Source of the DNA: Oscillospiraceae bacterium
GTDB lineage: Bacteria; Bacillota; Clostridia; Oscillospirales; Ruminococcaceae
NCBI GenBank assembly: GCA_015067375.1
Contig: SVMQ01000111.1
Span: 1 to 7,131, forward strand
Direction of reading: 5' to 3'
DNA: 7,131 nt
Below are positions 1 to 6,895 of this stretch, piece by piece. A model generated the notes under the pieces. The model did not search any database and was not told the DNA's origin. It saw only the letters and a list, made by a program, of their open reading frames with translations. The position numbers and the translations under genes were made by a program. Numbering within the stretch: position 1 is the stretch's first letter; the number at the start of each line of letters is the position of its first letter.

Positions 1-623
1 ATCATCCTGTACTCGGAAGGCTCTGTGCAGCAGCCGATGAATCTCACGCCTGTTGAGGGATCGGTGCCTGCGGCGGACATTATTGCAGCGCCCGAAGCAT
101 TCTGCTTTGCAAGCTCTGTCAGCACTGTGCCTTTGCATCCGAACCACACCAGCAGATCGGCGTAGCGGTCAAGGCTGATGTACAGCACGTTTTTCTTTTC
201 AGATGCAAGCTTTCTCGCGTATGCAGCGGAAACGGTGGTGCTGCCTGTTCCTCCGCCTGCGCCGAAAAATGCGCTGATACGGGGACATTTCAGCGGCTTG
301 CCGCTGACGCCTGTCATGAAATTATACAGCGCGTCGGCATTGCGGTATTTGCAGAACACGGGGCGTCCTTTATGCTCATGCACGCTGTTGTTGTCGGCGA
401 AATATGCAACAGCAAGACTGTCGGGGATGCTCAGCGGTGCAGCGGCAAATTCCATTCCGATTATCAGCGCGTTGGCTGAGAATGCGACCAGCGCATACGG
501 CAGCTCCGTCGGGGATGCGATGTGCTGAAGCTTCAGGTCGCTGTGATGCTTCGCCATGTGCGCTCTGACATGGCGCACATATTCATGATCGGATGTGAGA
601 AGAAGCACATTTGTGTTGTCCAT
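1..623 (-). CDS. TadZ/CpaE-like atypical ParA/MinD-family ATPase, N-terminal part (3' end outside window)
   Basis: The minus frame is open from ATG at 623-621 to the window edge (207 codons plus 2 bases), so the C-terminus is missing. GGAGGT at 636-631 sits 7 bases before the ATG and fixes the start. Residues 1-~110 resemble a degenerate response-regulator receiver: an opening strand VLLLTSDHEYV, and a second strand NALIIGMEF where the usual phospho-acceptor Asp is absent. Residues 116-130 carry a P-loop, ISAFFGAGGGTGSTT. It aligns with the deviant Walker A of MinD/ParA proteins (KGGxGKT), but both lysines are replaced and S128 stands where the GK lysine belongs. A VLYISLDRY segment (146-154) matches the next strand and Asp of this fold. 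Receiver-like plus atypical ATPase is the architecture of TadZ/CpaE, which localise Tad pilus machinery at the membrane. No other tad gene is visible here, so the pilus role is inference; another MinD-like partner protein is possible. Confidence 0.75.
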   Translation of the reverse strand, partial: MDNTNVLLLTSDHEYVRHVRAHMAKHHSDLKLQHIASPTELPYALVAFSANALIIGMEFAAAPLSIPDSLAVAYFADNNSVHEHKGRPVFCKYRNADALYNFMTGVSGKPLKCPRISAFFGAGGGTGSTTVSAAYARKLASEKKNVLYISLDRYADLLVWFGCKGTVLTELAKQNASGAAIMSAAGTDPSTGVRFIGCCTEPSEYRM

Positions 624-630
624 GATAGAT

Positions 631-636
631 ACCTCC
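631..636 (-). promoter_or_regulatory. Ribosome binding site of the TadZ-like gene
   Basis: Read on the minus strand this is GGAGGT, 7 bases before the ATG at 623. It is near-perfect anti-Shine-Dalgarno complementarity and supports this start for a gene whose other end is cut by the window. Confidence 0.8.
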
Positions 637-692
637 GTGCAGCGGCATTGCTGTACACCAGATGTCGCCGTAAAATTATACAATCATTATTT

Positions 693-721
693 ATTGTACC
701 ATAATATCAGGGAAATGTCAA
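693..721 (-). promoter_or_regulatory. Sigma-A-type promoter of the TadZ-like gene
   Basis: On the minus strand TTGACA (721-716) is separated by exactly 17 bases from TACAAT (698-693), and TGG before the -10 box gives a TGn extended -10. Predicted initiation near 686 leaves a leader of about 60 bases. A second TATAAT lies at 680-675 on the same strand but has a poor -35 partner. Confidence 0.72.
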
Positions 722-796
722 TAAAAACCGCTGTTCTGTGCCGATGAAATGAAATGTTCCTGATGTCATTGTTTTCTGATCACGGTGTTTTCCCTC

Positions 797-825
797 TTGC
801 AAAAAAAGACCAATGGTGTTATAAT
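797..825 (+). promoter_or_regulatory. Sigma-A-type promoter of the zinc-ribbon fusion operon
   Basis: TTGCAA (797-802), a 17-base spacer, then TATAAT (820-825), with TGT just before the -10 box (extended -10). Predicted initiation near 832 gives a leader of under 40 bases to the ATG at 870. The stretch 722-796 between this promoter and the divergent one is where shared control sites could lie; no clear inverted repeat was seen there. Confidence 0.75.
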
Positions 826-857
826 GTTTATGCATCGATATTTAATAAGAATGAAAT

Positions 858-861
858 GGAG
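858..861 (+). promoter_or_regulatory. Ribosome binding site deciding the start of the zinc-ribbon fusion gene
   Basis: GGAG lies 8 bases before ATG at 870. An in-frame GTG at 861 overlaps this site and so cannot use it; ATG 870 is preferred. It also gives the typical zinc-ribbon opening MFCMKCG. Confidence 0.7.
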
Positions 862-869
862 TGGATCGA

Positions 870-3299
870 ATGTTTTGTATGAAATGCGGAAGTGCGCTGA
901 CCGACGGCGCGAAATTCTGCAACAATTGCGGCGCGCCTACAGGCTCGGAGCAACCCTTTGCACAGCCACAGCCGACCGCGGCGCAGCCCTTTGAAGAGGA
1001 CGAGCGCACTGTGCTGCTTAGCACGAAGAATATACCTGCATCCAATGATACCGTAATGGCAGCTGCACCTGCAGAAGGCGTCATGCCTGCTCAGAATATG
1101 GTATCAGCGCCGATGCAGCAGGCTCGGCCTGTTCAGCAGACGGCACAGCCTGTGCCTGAACGTCCTGCGGTGCAGTATTCCCAGCCCGCGGAAAGGCCCA
1201 AGACTTCCTCGACCAAGCGCAACATCATCATACTTGTGGTGGTGCTTGTCGTGCTGATAGCAGGTGCGTTTACCGCGCTTTTTGCAACGGGTGTGATAGG
1301 CGGAAACAGCCCCGAAAAGATGCTCGAAACAGCCGAAAAGTATCTTGACGAAAAGGACTACAAACAGGCTATCATCCAGTATGAAAAGCTGCTGGAGATA
1401 GATCCGCTGAACGTTGAGGTTTATCTCGGTCTTGCGGAGGCTTATGAGGCTAACGGCGATATCGACGAAGCGATCGAGGTGCTGGAGAAAGCGCTCAAGA
1501 AGCTTGAGGACGAAAAGGATATCAAGAAGATCGAAAAGGCGCTGGCAAAGCTTAAAAAGAATGCAGAAGCCGAGGATACCGAAAATGATGGTACCTCCGA
1601 AGTGGCGGTTGCTGATCCGATAGGCCCGCCTGATATGGAGATGATCACCACTGCCGAAGTGACCACTACTACCGAAGCGCCCGAGGTTTCTGAGCCTGAG
1701 GTGCAGCTGTTCGATATGAACGGTATATATGGCGACTGGTGTGCGGAGCATTATGTGGCAAGCTTTAATGCAACTCCCGGAATAGCAAATGTAAACATCA
1801 GTCCGCGCGGTATCACTATCAAAACCCCGTTTGATGAGCTGAATTATAATGCTTCCAAAGTCACTGTTACAGAGGATGGCTTCTATATAGATGACAGAGA
1901 TGCCCATGGATATCTTATTAATTTCTATTACGATGATGGCTTGCAACAGCTTACCATGTGCTTTGAGGCGGATATTTCCGATATCCAGAGCGGCTATGCT
2001 CTGCCTGGCTATGGTAATGATTACTATATGAGCAGAGGCGTTATAGAAGATGTACCCGATGAGGGCAAGGTACTCAATATCTGGTGCTGGAATGACGAGT
2101 TCCAGAGCAGAGTTAAGGAGTTCTATCCCGGTTATGTGGACAACGGCGATGGTACAGGTACGATTGGCGGCGTTAAAGTTAAGTGGACGATCAACCCCAA
2201 TGCTGATAATGGATATCAGATACCCCTCGACGCTGCTTTGAAGAATCAGGACAATGTTTCTGCTGACGAGAAGATCGATATCTTCCTTATCGAGGCTGAC
2301 TACGCAGACAAGTACGTAAACTCTTCCTACTCTCTGCCCGTAGCTTCTGTTGGTATCACAGACGCTGACACGGCTGAGATGTACTCCTACACAAAGGAGA
2401 TCGCCACAGATAAGAATGGCGCTCTAAAGGCTGTTTCGTGGCAGGCGTGCCCCGGTCTGTTTGCTTACAAGCGCTCCATCGCTATGGTAGTTCTGGGCAC
2501 AGACGATCCTATGGAAGTTCAGGAGTATGTGGCTGACTGGGATAAGTTCGACGAAACTGCAAGAAGAATGAAGGATGCAGGCTACTTTATGCTTTCGGGC
2601 TACGACGATGCATATCGCGTGTTCTCAAATAATATGTCTGCACCCTGGGTGAATGATGATAATGAGATAATCATCGATGACAGCTTACTGCGCTGGGTAG
2701 AACAGACCAAGATGTACGCAGATAACGGCTACAACAACAGAAACTGGTTGTGGTCTGAGGGTTGGGCTGTTGATCAGGGTCCCGACGGCAAGGTGTTCGG
2801 CTTCTTCTACTCTACATGGGGAATCGATTTTACACTCATGGGAAATGCAGGAGGTGCAGGCTTTGGTGACTGGGCAGTATGCTATGGCCCGCAGTCCTTC
2901 TACTGGGGCGGTACATGGCTGTGTGCAGGCTATCAGACCGACAATCCGACACTTGTGCATGACATTATGTACAATATGACCTGCAACGCTGATATTATGA
3001 AGAGCATTACTCTTGAAGTGCAGGATTACACTAATAATATGACTGCTATGGATGAGATAGCGGCATCCGATTTCCGCTCTGATTTTCTCGGCGGTCAGAA
3101 TCATATAGCACTTTTTACGGAAAACGCAAAGGAGATAGATATGTCTAATATCTCTCCGTACGATCAGGGCCTGAATGAGACGTTCCAGGATGCGTTCAGG
3201 GAGTATTTCGACGGCAATGTAGATTATGATACTGCTCTTTACAATTTCTATAAAAACGCGACCACTAAGTACCCTGAACTGGTCAGACCGATAGATTAA
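870..3299 (+). CDS. Membrane-anchored zinc-ribbon / TPR / ABC-type sugar-binding-domain fusion protein
   Basis: 809 residues. Residues 1-21 form a zinc ribbon with two CxxC knuckles (C3, C6, C17, C20). Residues ~22-115 are a Pro/Gln/Ala-rich low-complexity linker. Residues 118-140 are a single hydrophobic span preceded by K111, K116 and R117, so by the positive-inside rule the N-terminus is cytoplasmic and the rest extracellular. Residues ~148-215 hold about two TPR motifs (AEKYLDEKDYKQAIIQYEKL, then LAEAYEANGDIDEAIEVLEK), followed by a charged helix to ~235 and a Thr/Glu linker (TTTTEAPE, 265-272). Residues ~284-396 are a probable beta-rich segment I do not recognise. From residue 400 (KVLNIWCWNDEF) to the end it resembles the extracellular solute-binding proteins of carbohydrate ABC transporters. 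There is no signal peptide or lipobox; the internal span takes that role. No permease or ABC ATPase is nearby, so a sensor or scavenging role is as likely as transport. It is the first gene of an operon with the NifX-like gene 13 bases downstream. Domain identities are from pattern recognition; the function is unknown. Confidence 0.85.
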   Translation: MFCMKCGSALTDGAKFCNNCGAPTGSEQPFAQPQPTAAQPFEEDERTVLLSTKNIPASNDTVMAAAPAEGVMPAQNMVSAPMQQARPVQQTAQPVPERPAVQYSQPAERPKTSSTKRNIIILVVVLVVLIAGAFTALFATGVIGGNSPEKMLETAEKYLDEKDYKQAIIQYEKLLEIDPLNVEVYLGLAEAYEANGDIDEAIEVLEKALKKLEDEKDIKKIEKALAKLKKNAEAEDTENDGTSEVAVADPIGPPDMEMITTAEVTTTTEAPEVSEPEVQLFDMNGIYGDWCAEHYVASFNATPGIANVNISPRGITIKTPFDELNYNASKVTVTEDGFYIDDRDAHGYLINFYYDDGLQQLTMCFEADISDIQSGYALPGYGNDYYMSRGVIEDVPDEGKVLNIWCWNDEFQSRVKEFYPGYVDNGDGTGTIGGVKVKWTINPNADNGYQIPLDAALKNQDNVSADEKIDIFLIEADYADKYVNSSYSLPVASVGITDADTAEMYSYTKEIATDKNGALKAVSWQACPGLFAYKRSIAMVVLGTDDPMEVQEYVADWDKFDETARRMKDAGYFMLSGYDDAYRVFSNNMSAPWVNDDNEIIIDDSLLRWVEQTKMYADNGYNNRNWLWSEGWAVDQGPDGKVFGFFYSTWGIDFTLMGNAGGAGFGDWAVCYGPQSFYWGGTWLCAGYQTDNPTLVHDIMYNMTCNADIMKSITLEVQDYTNNMTAMDEIAASDFRSDFLGGQNHIALFTENAKEIDMSNISPYDQGLNETFQDAFREYFDGNVDYDTALYNFYKNATTKYPELVRPID

Positions 3300-3312
3300 A
3301 GGAGACAGCACA

Positions 3313-3708
3313 ATGAGAATAGCAGTTACATACGACAACGGACAGATATTCCAGCACTTCGGTCATACCGAAACATTCATGCTCTATGACGCGGAGGGCG
3401 GAAAGGTCGTTTCCGCAAAGCCGCTTTCCGCAAACGGAAGCGGACACGGTGCGCTTGCAGGCTTCCTCAAGGACAACGATGTTGACGTGCTTATATGCGG
3501 CGGCATCGGCGGCGGTGCGCAGACAGCGCTCGCTCAGGCAGGTATCATGCTGTTCGGCGGTGTAAGCGGCAGCGCGGACGACGCGGTTGCGGCGTTCCTT
3601 ACAGGAAAGCTCAGCTATGTGCCTGACATCAGGTGCGACCATCACGAGCACGCGGAGGGTCACTCCTGCGGCAGTCACGGCTGCGGCGGCAGCTGCGGAA
3701 GTCACTGA
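3313..3708 (+). CDS. NifX/NifB C-terminal-like (dinitrogenase Fe-Mo cofactor family) protein with Cys/His-rich tail
   Basis: 131 residues, preceded by GGAG at 3301-3304, 8 bases before the ATG. Residues ~1-100 match the small alpha/beta fold of the dinitrogenase iron-molybdenum cofactor family (NifX, NafY, NifB C-terminus): opening MRIAVTYDNGQIFQHFGHTE, then VDVLICGGIGGGAQTALAQAG and a short strand LFGGVSGSADDAV. In nitrogen fixers this fold carries Fe-S or FeMo-cofactor precursors; stand-alone copies are common in non-fixing anaerobes and mostly uncharacterised. The tail, residues 108-131, holds four Cys (108, 119, 124, 128) and six His (110, 111, 113, 117, 122, 131), which strongly suggests metal or Fe-S binding. 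It lies 13 bases after the fusion gene and has no promoter of its own that I can see, so it is probably co-transcribed. No nif genes are present, so a role in nitrogenase assembly is unlikely. Confidence 0.85.
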   Translation: MRIAVTYDNGQIFQHFGHTETFMLYDAEGGKVVSAKPLSANGSGHGALAGFLKDNDVDVLICGGIGGGAQTALAQAGIMLFGGVSGSADDAVAAFLTGKLSYVPDIRCDHHEHAEGHSCGSHGCGGSCGSH

Positions 3709-3734
3709 TAGTTCCGCATGACAGTATAGACAGC

Positions 3735-3774
3735 ATATCCCACGGACATTTCGTGTCCGTGGGATATTTCTTTT
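3735..3774 (+). terminator. Intrinsic terminator of the fusion/NifX-like operon
   Basis: A perfect 14-bp stem (3735-3748 with 3754-3767) closes a 5-base loop TTTCG and is followed by TTCTTTT. It lies 27 bases after the NifX-like stop codon and cleanly ends that operon before the sulP promoter. Confidence 0.9.
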
Positions 3775-3828
3775 AAAAATGAACAAAACAAGGCGGTTTT
3801 AGTCAAAAAACTATGTTACAGTCGTTGA

Positions 3829-3857
3829 TTGACAGCATTGCCTTATAGGAGTATAAT
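3829..3857 (+). promoter_or_regulatory. Fully consensus sigma-A promoter of the SulP gene
   Basis: TTGACA (3829-3834), exactly 17 bases, then TATAAT (3852-3857): both hexamers and the spacing match consensus. Initiation near 3864 leaves a leader of about 34 bases. An in-frame TTG at 3829 is inside the -35 box and cannot be the translation start. Confidence 0.9.
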
Positions 3858-3897
3858 AATAATCGCGTTAAAATATATTAAAAAAGAGGTTTGTGTT

Positions 3898-5553
3898 ATG
3901 ATAAAGAAGTACATCTCCGATCTCAAAACGGAGTTCAGGGGCTATAACGGAAAAAGCTTTGCAAAGGATGCTATGGCAGGTCTTACGGTCGCTGCGGTCG
4001 CACTTCCGCTTGCGCTGGCATTCGGTGTAAGCTCGGGCGCTGACGCTGCGGCAGGCATGATAACCGCGATCTTTGCAGGTATCGTTATCGCGATACTCGG
4101 CGGCGCTTCCTATCAGATAAGCGGCCCTACGGGTGCGATGGCGGCTATACTGCTGTCCGTTTCGGCGCAGTTTGGCATATCGGGCGTGCTTACGGCAGGC
4201 TTTCTGTCGGGCATCATCCTTATCGTTGCGGCACTGTGCAAGGTCGGCAAGCTCGTTTCGTATCTTCCGTCGCCTGTTATCACGGGATTTACGTCGGGCA
4301 TTGCGATAATCATCGCGCTGGGTCAGATAGATAATTTCTTCGGAACTACTTCCAAAGGCGAGAACGCTATCCAGAAGATCATCAGCTACTTTAACGGCGA
4401 GGGCAGCTTCTCTCCCAACTGGTACGCTGTGATGTTCGGCGCGATAGTTATGGTCATCATGATAGTGTACCCCAAGAAGTGGAACGGCGTCGTTCCCTCT
4501 TCTCTGGTAGGAATAATCGTGGCGCTTGTGATAAATATGATAGCATTCCCTGAGGCTGCCGTTGCGGAGGTTGGCGATATTCCTCGAAGCCTTGTGACCA
4601 AGGACAGTCTGCTGATGAACGGCTTTGACTTTTCCAATATAACAAGTCTTATCATGCCTGCTGTGTCCGTTGCGGCGCTCGGTATGATAGAGAGCTTGCT
4701 GTGCGGCGCTTCGGCAGGAAAGATGAAGGGCGAGCGCCTTGACGCGCAGCGTGAGCTTATCGCACAGGGCGTGGGCAATATGGTCATTCCGCTGCTTGGC
4801 GGTGTGCCTGCTACCGCGGCTATCGCGCGTACATCCGTTGCTATCAAGTCGGGCGGTCAGACAAGACTTGTCAGCATCATACATTCCGTGGTGCTTATCC
4901 TGTCGATGTTCCTGCTTGGCGGAGTTATGAGCCGCATCCCGCTTGCGGCACTGGCAGGCGTGCTTATGGTGACGGCTTTCCGCATGAACGAATGGCACGC
5001 CATCAAGAGCATCTTCGGCAAGAAGTTCAAGTCCTCCATCGCGCAGTATCTTGTTACTATGATTGCGACTGTGGTGTTTGACCTTACTGTTGCTATCGTT
5101 ATCGGTGTGGTTGCGGCTATGCTGGTGTTCATCGTAAAGAGCTGTGAGCTTAAAGTGGTAGTGAGTGACGTTGACGAGAGCAAGCTCAAGGGCAAGACCG
5201 AGACCTCCGACCACAAGACCTGCAAGGTAGTATACCTGTCAGGCCCGCTCTTCTTCGGCACACAGGAGAAGCTTATCGAGGAGCTGACGAAGCTCTCCGA
5301 CAGCGAGCAGATAATAATATCCATGCGCGGTGTGCCGTCTGTGGATGATATATCCCTCGGGGAGCTTGAAGACCTCTACCGTCAGCTTCACGACAAGGGA
5401 GTTCACGTTGTTTTCTGCGGCGTGCAGGAGGCAGTGTCAGAGATGATGGACAGGGCAGGCTTTACCGAGCGCATAGGCGACTATCACTTCTACTGGGACG
5501 CTGTTGCGGCTATCAAGGCGCTTGAACAGGCTAAGATAGCAGAGGAAGCGTGA
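3898..5553 (+). CDS. SulP (SLC26)-family inorganic anion transporter with C-terminal STAS domain
   Basis: 551 residues, a normal length for bacterial SulP proteins. ATG at 3898 is chosen because AGAGG (3885-3889) lies 8 bases before it and the promoter overlaps any longer reading. A short cytoplasmic N-terminus leads into the first membrane span with the family pattern AGLTVAAVALPLALAFG (27-43). The sequence GGASYQISGPTGAM (68-81) is the conserved anion-site region, and GGVPATAAIARTS (301-313) is the conserved loop seen across SulP proteins. About 10-14 hydrophobic segments run to ~413. Residues ~418-545 are a cytoplasmic STAS domain with SVDDISLGEL (481-490), the region where STAS proteins carry a regulatory Ser. 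Family members move sulfate, bicarbonate or C4-dicarboxylates, usually with Na+ or H+; the substrate cannot be told from sequence alone. It appears monocistronic with its own strong promoter; the next gene has a separate promoter 84 bases on. Confidence 0.93.
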   Translation: MIKKYISDLKTEFRGYNGKSFAKDAMAGLTVAAVALPLALAFGVSSGADAAAGMITAIFAGIVIAILGGASYQISGPTGAMAAILLSVSAQFGISGVLTAGFLSGIILIVAALCKVGKLVSYLPSPVITGFTSGIAIIIALGQIDNFFGTTSKGENAIQKIISYFNGEGSFSPNWYAVMFGAIVMVIMIVYPKKWNGVVPSSLVGIIVALVINMIAFPEAAVAEVGDIPRSLVTKDSLLMNGFDFSNITSLIMPAVSVAALGMIESLLCGASAGKMKGERLDAQRELIAQGVGNMVIPLLGGVPATAAIARTSVAIKSGGQTRLVSIIHSVVLILSMFLLGGVMSRIPLAALAGVLMVTAFRMNEWHAIKSIFGKKFKSSIAQYLVTMIATVVFDLTVAIVIGVVAAMLVFIVKSCELKVVVSDVDESKLKGKTETSDHKTCKVVYLSGPLFFGTQEKLIEELTKLSDSEQIIISMRGVPSVDDISLGELEDLYRQLHDKGVHVVFCGVQEAVSEMMDRAGFTERIGDYHFYWDAVAAIKALEQAKIAEEA

Positions 5554-5575
5554 CGCTGAAATTTCCGAAAATCTA

Positions 5576-5604
5576 TTGCAAAATCCACGAGTTTGTGTTA
5601 ATAT
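5576..5604 (+). promoter_or_regulatory. Sigma-A-type promoter of the ApgM-like gene
   Basis: TTGCAA (5576-5581), a 17-base spacer, then TAATAT (5599-5604) with a TGT extended -10. The -10 hexamer is imperfect (4 of 6), so this is weaker than the sulP promoter. No terminator hairpin was seen between sulP and this gene, so read-through is possible. Confidence 0.6.
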
Positions 5605-5637
5605 ATTAACGACAGAACAAAAACAGGAGGCACACTT

Positions 5638-6840
5638 ATGAAATATGCAGTACTTCTCTGCGACGGTATGGCAGACACGCCGCGCGAGGATCTTGGCGGC
5701 ACTACCCCCATGGGCAAGGCCAACAAGCCCAACATGGACAGGATAGCAAAGGTTTCCGAGGTCGGAATGGTAAGGACAGTAGGCGAGGGCTTAAAGCCCG
5801 GAAGCGACGTTGCAAATCTTTCCGTACTCGGCTATGACCCTGCTATATATTATACAGGACGTTCTCCGCTGGAGGCAGGCTCTATCGGTATCGACATGAA
5901 GTCCACCGATGTTTCGTTCCGCTGCAACCTCGTTACAGTATCGGACGAGGAGGACTACACCAAGAAGACCATGGTGGACTACTGCTCGGATGACATCTCC
6001 ACTGCGGAAGCAGCTGAGCTTATAAAGTTCGTTCAGGAGAACTTCGGCAACGACGAGTTCAGATTCTACAGCGGCGTAAGCTACCGTCACTGCCTTATCT
6101 GGAACAACGGCACACTGGATGTCGGCACTCTCACACCTCCCCACGATATCACGGGCAAGGTGGTCACAGAGTACCTCAGCACATCTCCCAATGCAGAGAA
6201 GCTGCTGGACATGATGAAGCGCAGCTACGACCTGCTTAAAGACCACCCCGTAAACAAGGCGCGTATCGCACGCGGCAAGCGTCCTGCAAACAGCATCTGG
6301 TTGTGGGGAGAGGGCAAGCGCGCAGAGCTTACTCCGTTTGAGGAGAAGTTCGGCAGGACAGGCGCGATGATCTCCGCAGTTGACCTGCTCAAAGGCATCG
6401 GCAAGTTTGCAGAGATGGATGTTATTGAGGTAGAGGGCGCAACAGGCTACATTGACACCAATTTCAGCGGCAAGGCACAGGCAGCCATAAAGGCGCTGAA
6501 GGACGGCAAGGATTTCGTTTATGTTCACATGGAGGCTCCCGACGAGTGCGGCCACCGTGCCGAGGTAGCAAACAAGGTGAAGGCTATCGAGATCATTGAC
6601 GAGCAGGTGCTTGGCCCTATTCTTGAAGCGTTCAGGGGCGAGGATATCAGGATACTTATCTGCCCCGACCATCCCACACCGCTCGCGCTGATGACCCATA
6701 CATCCGACCCCGTGCCGTATCTCATCTACGACAGCACAAAGGAAGTGCAGGGTGTTGAGAAGTTTGACGAGGCACACGCTGGGGCAACAGGCATATTCAG
6801 ACCTGTCGGCCATGAGCTTATCAATGAGTTTCTGAAATAA
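5638..6840 (+). CDS. apgM: ApgM-type cofactor-independent phosphoglycerate mutase / proposed homoserine-kinase-like enzyme
   Basis: 400 residues, the usual length for the archaeal-type enzyme and shorter than classical iPGM (~510). AGGAGG (5625-5630) sits 7 bases before the ATG. This is the alkaline-phosphatase superfamily fold. Visible motifs are YAVLLCDGMADTP (3-15, metal-ligand D9), GLKPGSDVANLSVLGYDP (51-68, with S56 as the expected phosphorylated nucleophile), PDECGH (301-306), CPDHPTP (342-348), THTSDPVP (353-360) and a late H380; together these give the two-metal site, and none is missing. ApgM interconverts 2- and 3-phosphoglycerate in the cytosol. A bacterial branch of the same family has been proposed to act as homoserine kinase in organisms lacking thrB, and sequence alone does not separate the two here. 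No threonine-pathway gene lies in the window. It has its own promoter and a terminator directly after it. Confidence 0.85.
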   Translation: MKYAVLLCDGMADTPREDLGGTTPMGKANKPNMDRIAKVSEVGMVRTVGEGLKPGSDVANLSVLGYDPAIYYTGRSPLEAGSIGIDMKSTDVSFRCNLVTVSDEEDYTKKTMVDYCSDDISTAEAAELIKFVQENFGNDEFRFYSGVSYRHCLIWNNGTLDVGTLTPPHDITGKVVTEYLSTSPNAEKLLDMMKRSYDLLKDHPVNKARIARGKRPANSIWLWGEGKRAELTPFEEKFGRTGAMISAVDLLKGIGKFAEMDVIEVEGATGYIDTNFSGKAQAAIKALKDGKDFVYVHMEAPDECGHRAEVANKVKAIEIIDEQVLGPILEAFRGEDIRILICPDHPTPLALMTHTSDPVPYLIYDSTKEVQGVEKFDEAHAGATGIFRPVGHELINEFLK

Positions 6841-6843
6841 TAC

Positions 6844-6876
6844 AAAGCACCGCGGAGATTGATTCTGCGGTGCTTT
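6844..6876. terminator. Hairpin between convergent genes, probable bidirectional terminator
   Basis: A 12-bp stem (6844-6855 with 6865-6876, one G-T wobble) with a 9-base loop begins 3 bases after the apgM stop. TTT at its foot and a T-rich stretch at 6891-6897 follow on the plus strand. The minus-strand XRE gene ends 20 bases to the right, so the same hairpin can end both transcripts. The U-tract right at the stem is short in both directions. Confidence 0.7.
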
Positions 6877-6895
6877 ATCGTTTGCCAATATTTTT

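Noticed and set aside
178..528. Plus-strand open frame of 116 codons
   Set aside because: It is antisense to the TadZ-like gene, whose minus-strand frame has a promoter, a ribosome site and recognisable motifs.
1104..1946. Minus-strand open frame of 280 codons within the fusion gene
   Set aside because: It is antisense to the TPR and linker region; the translation has no domain and no start signals.
2067..3299. Possibility that the solute-binding domain is a separate gene
   Set aside because: The frame is continuous with the zinc-ribbon part, with no stop, ribosome site or ATG with a signal peptide at the junction.
3829..3897. Longer N-terminus for the SulP protein starting at TTG 3829
   Set aside because: These bases contain the promoter -35 and -10 boxes and the leader, and the family N-terminus fits ATG 3898.
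3868..5214. Long minus-strand open frame of 448 codons opposite the SulP gene
   Set aside because: It lies fully antisense to a clear SulP gene. Its translation is rich in His, Arg and Cys with no recognisable domain, and there is no ribosome site. It is a codon-bias shadow.
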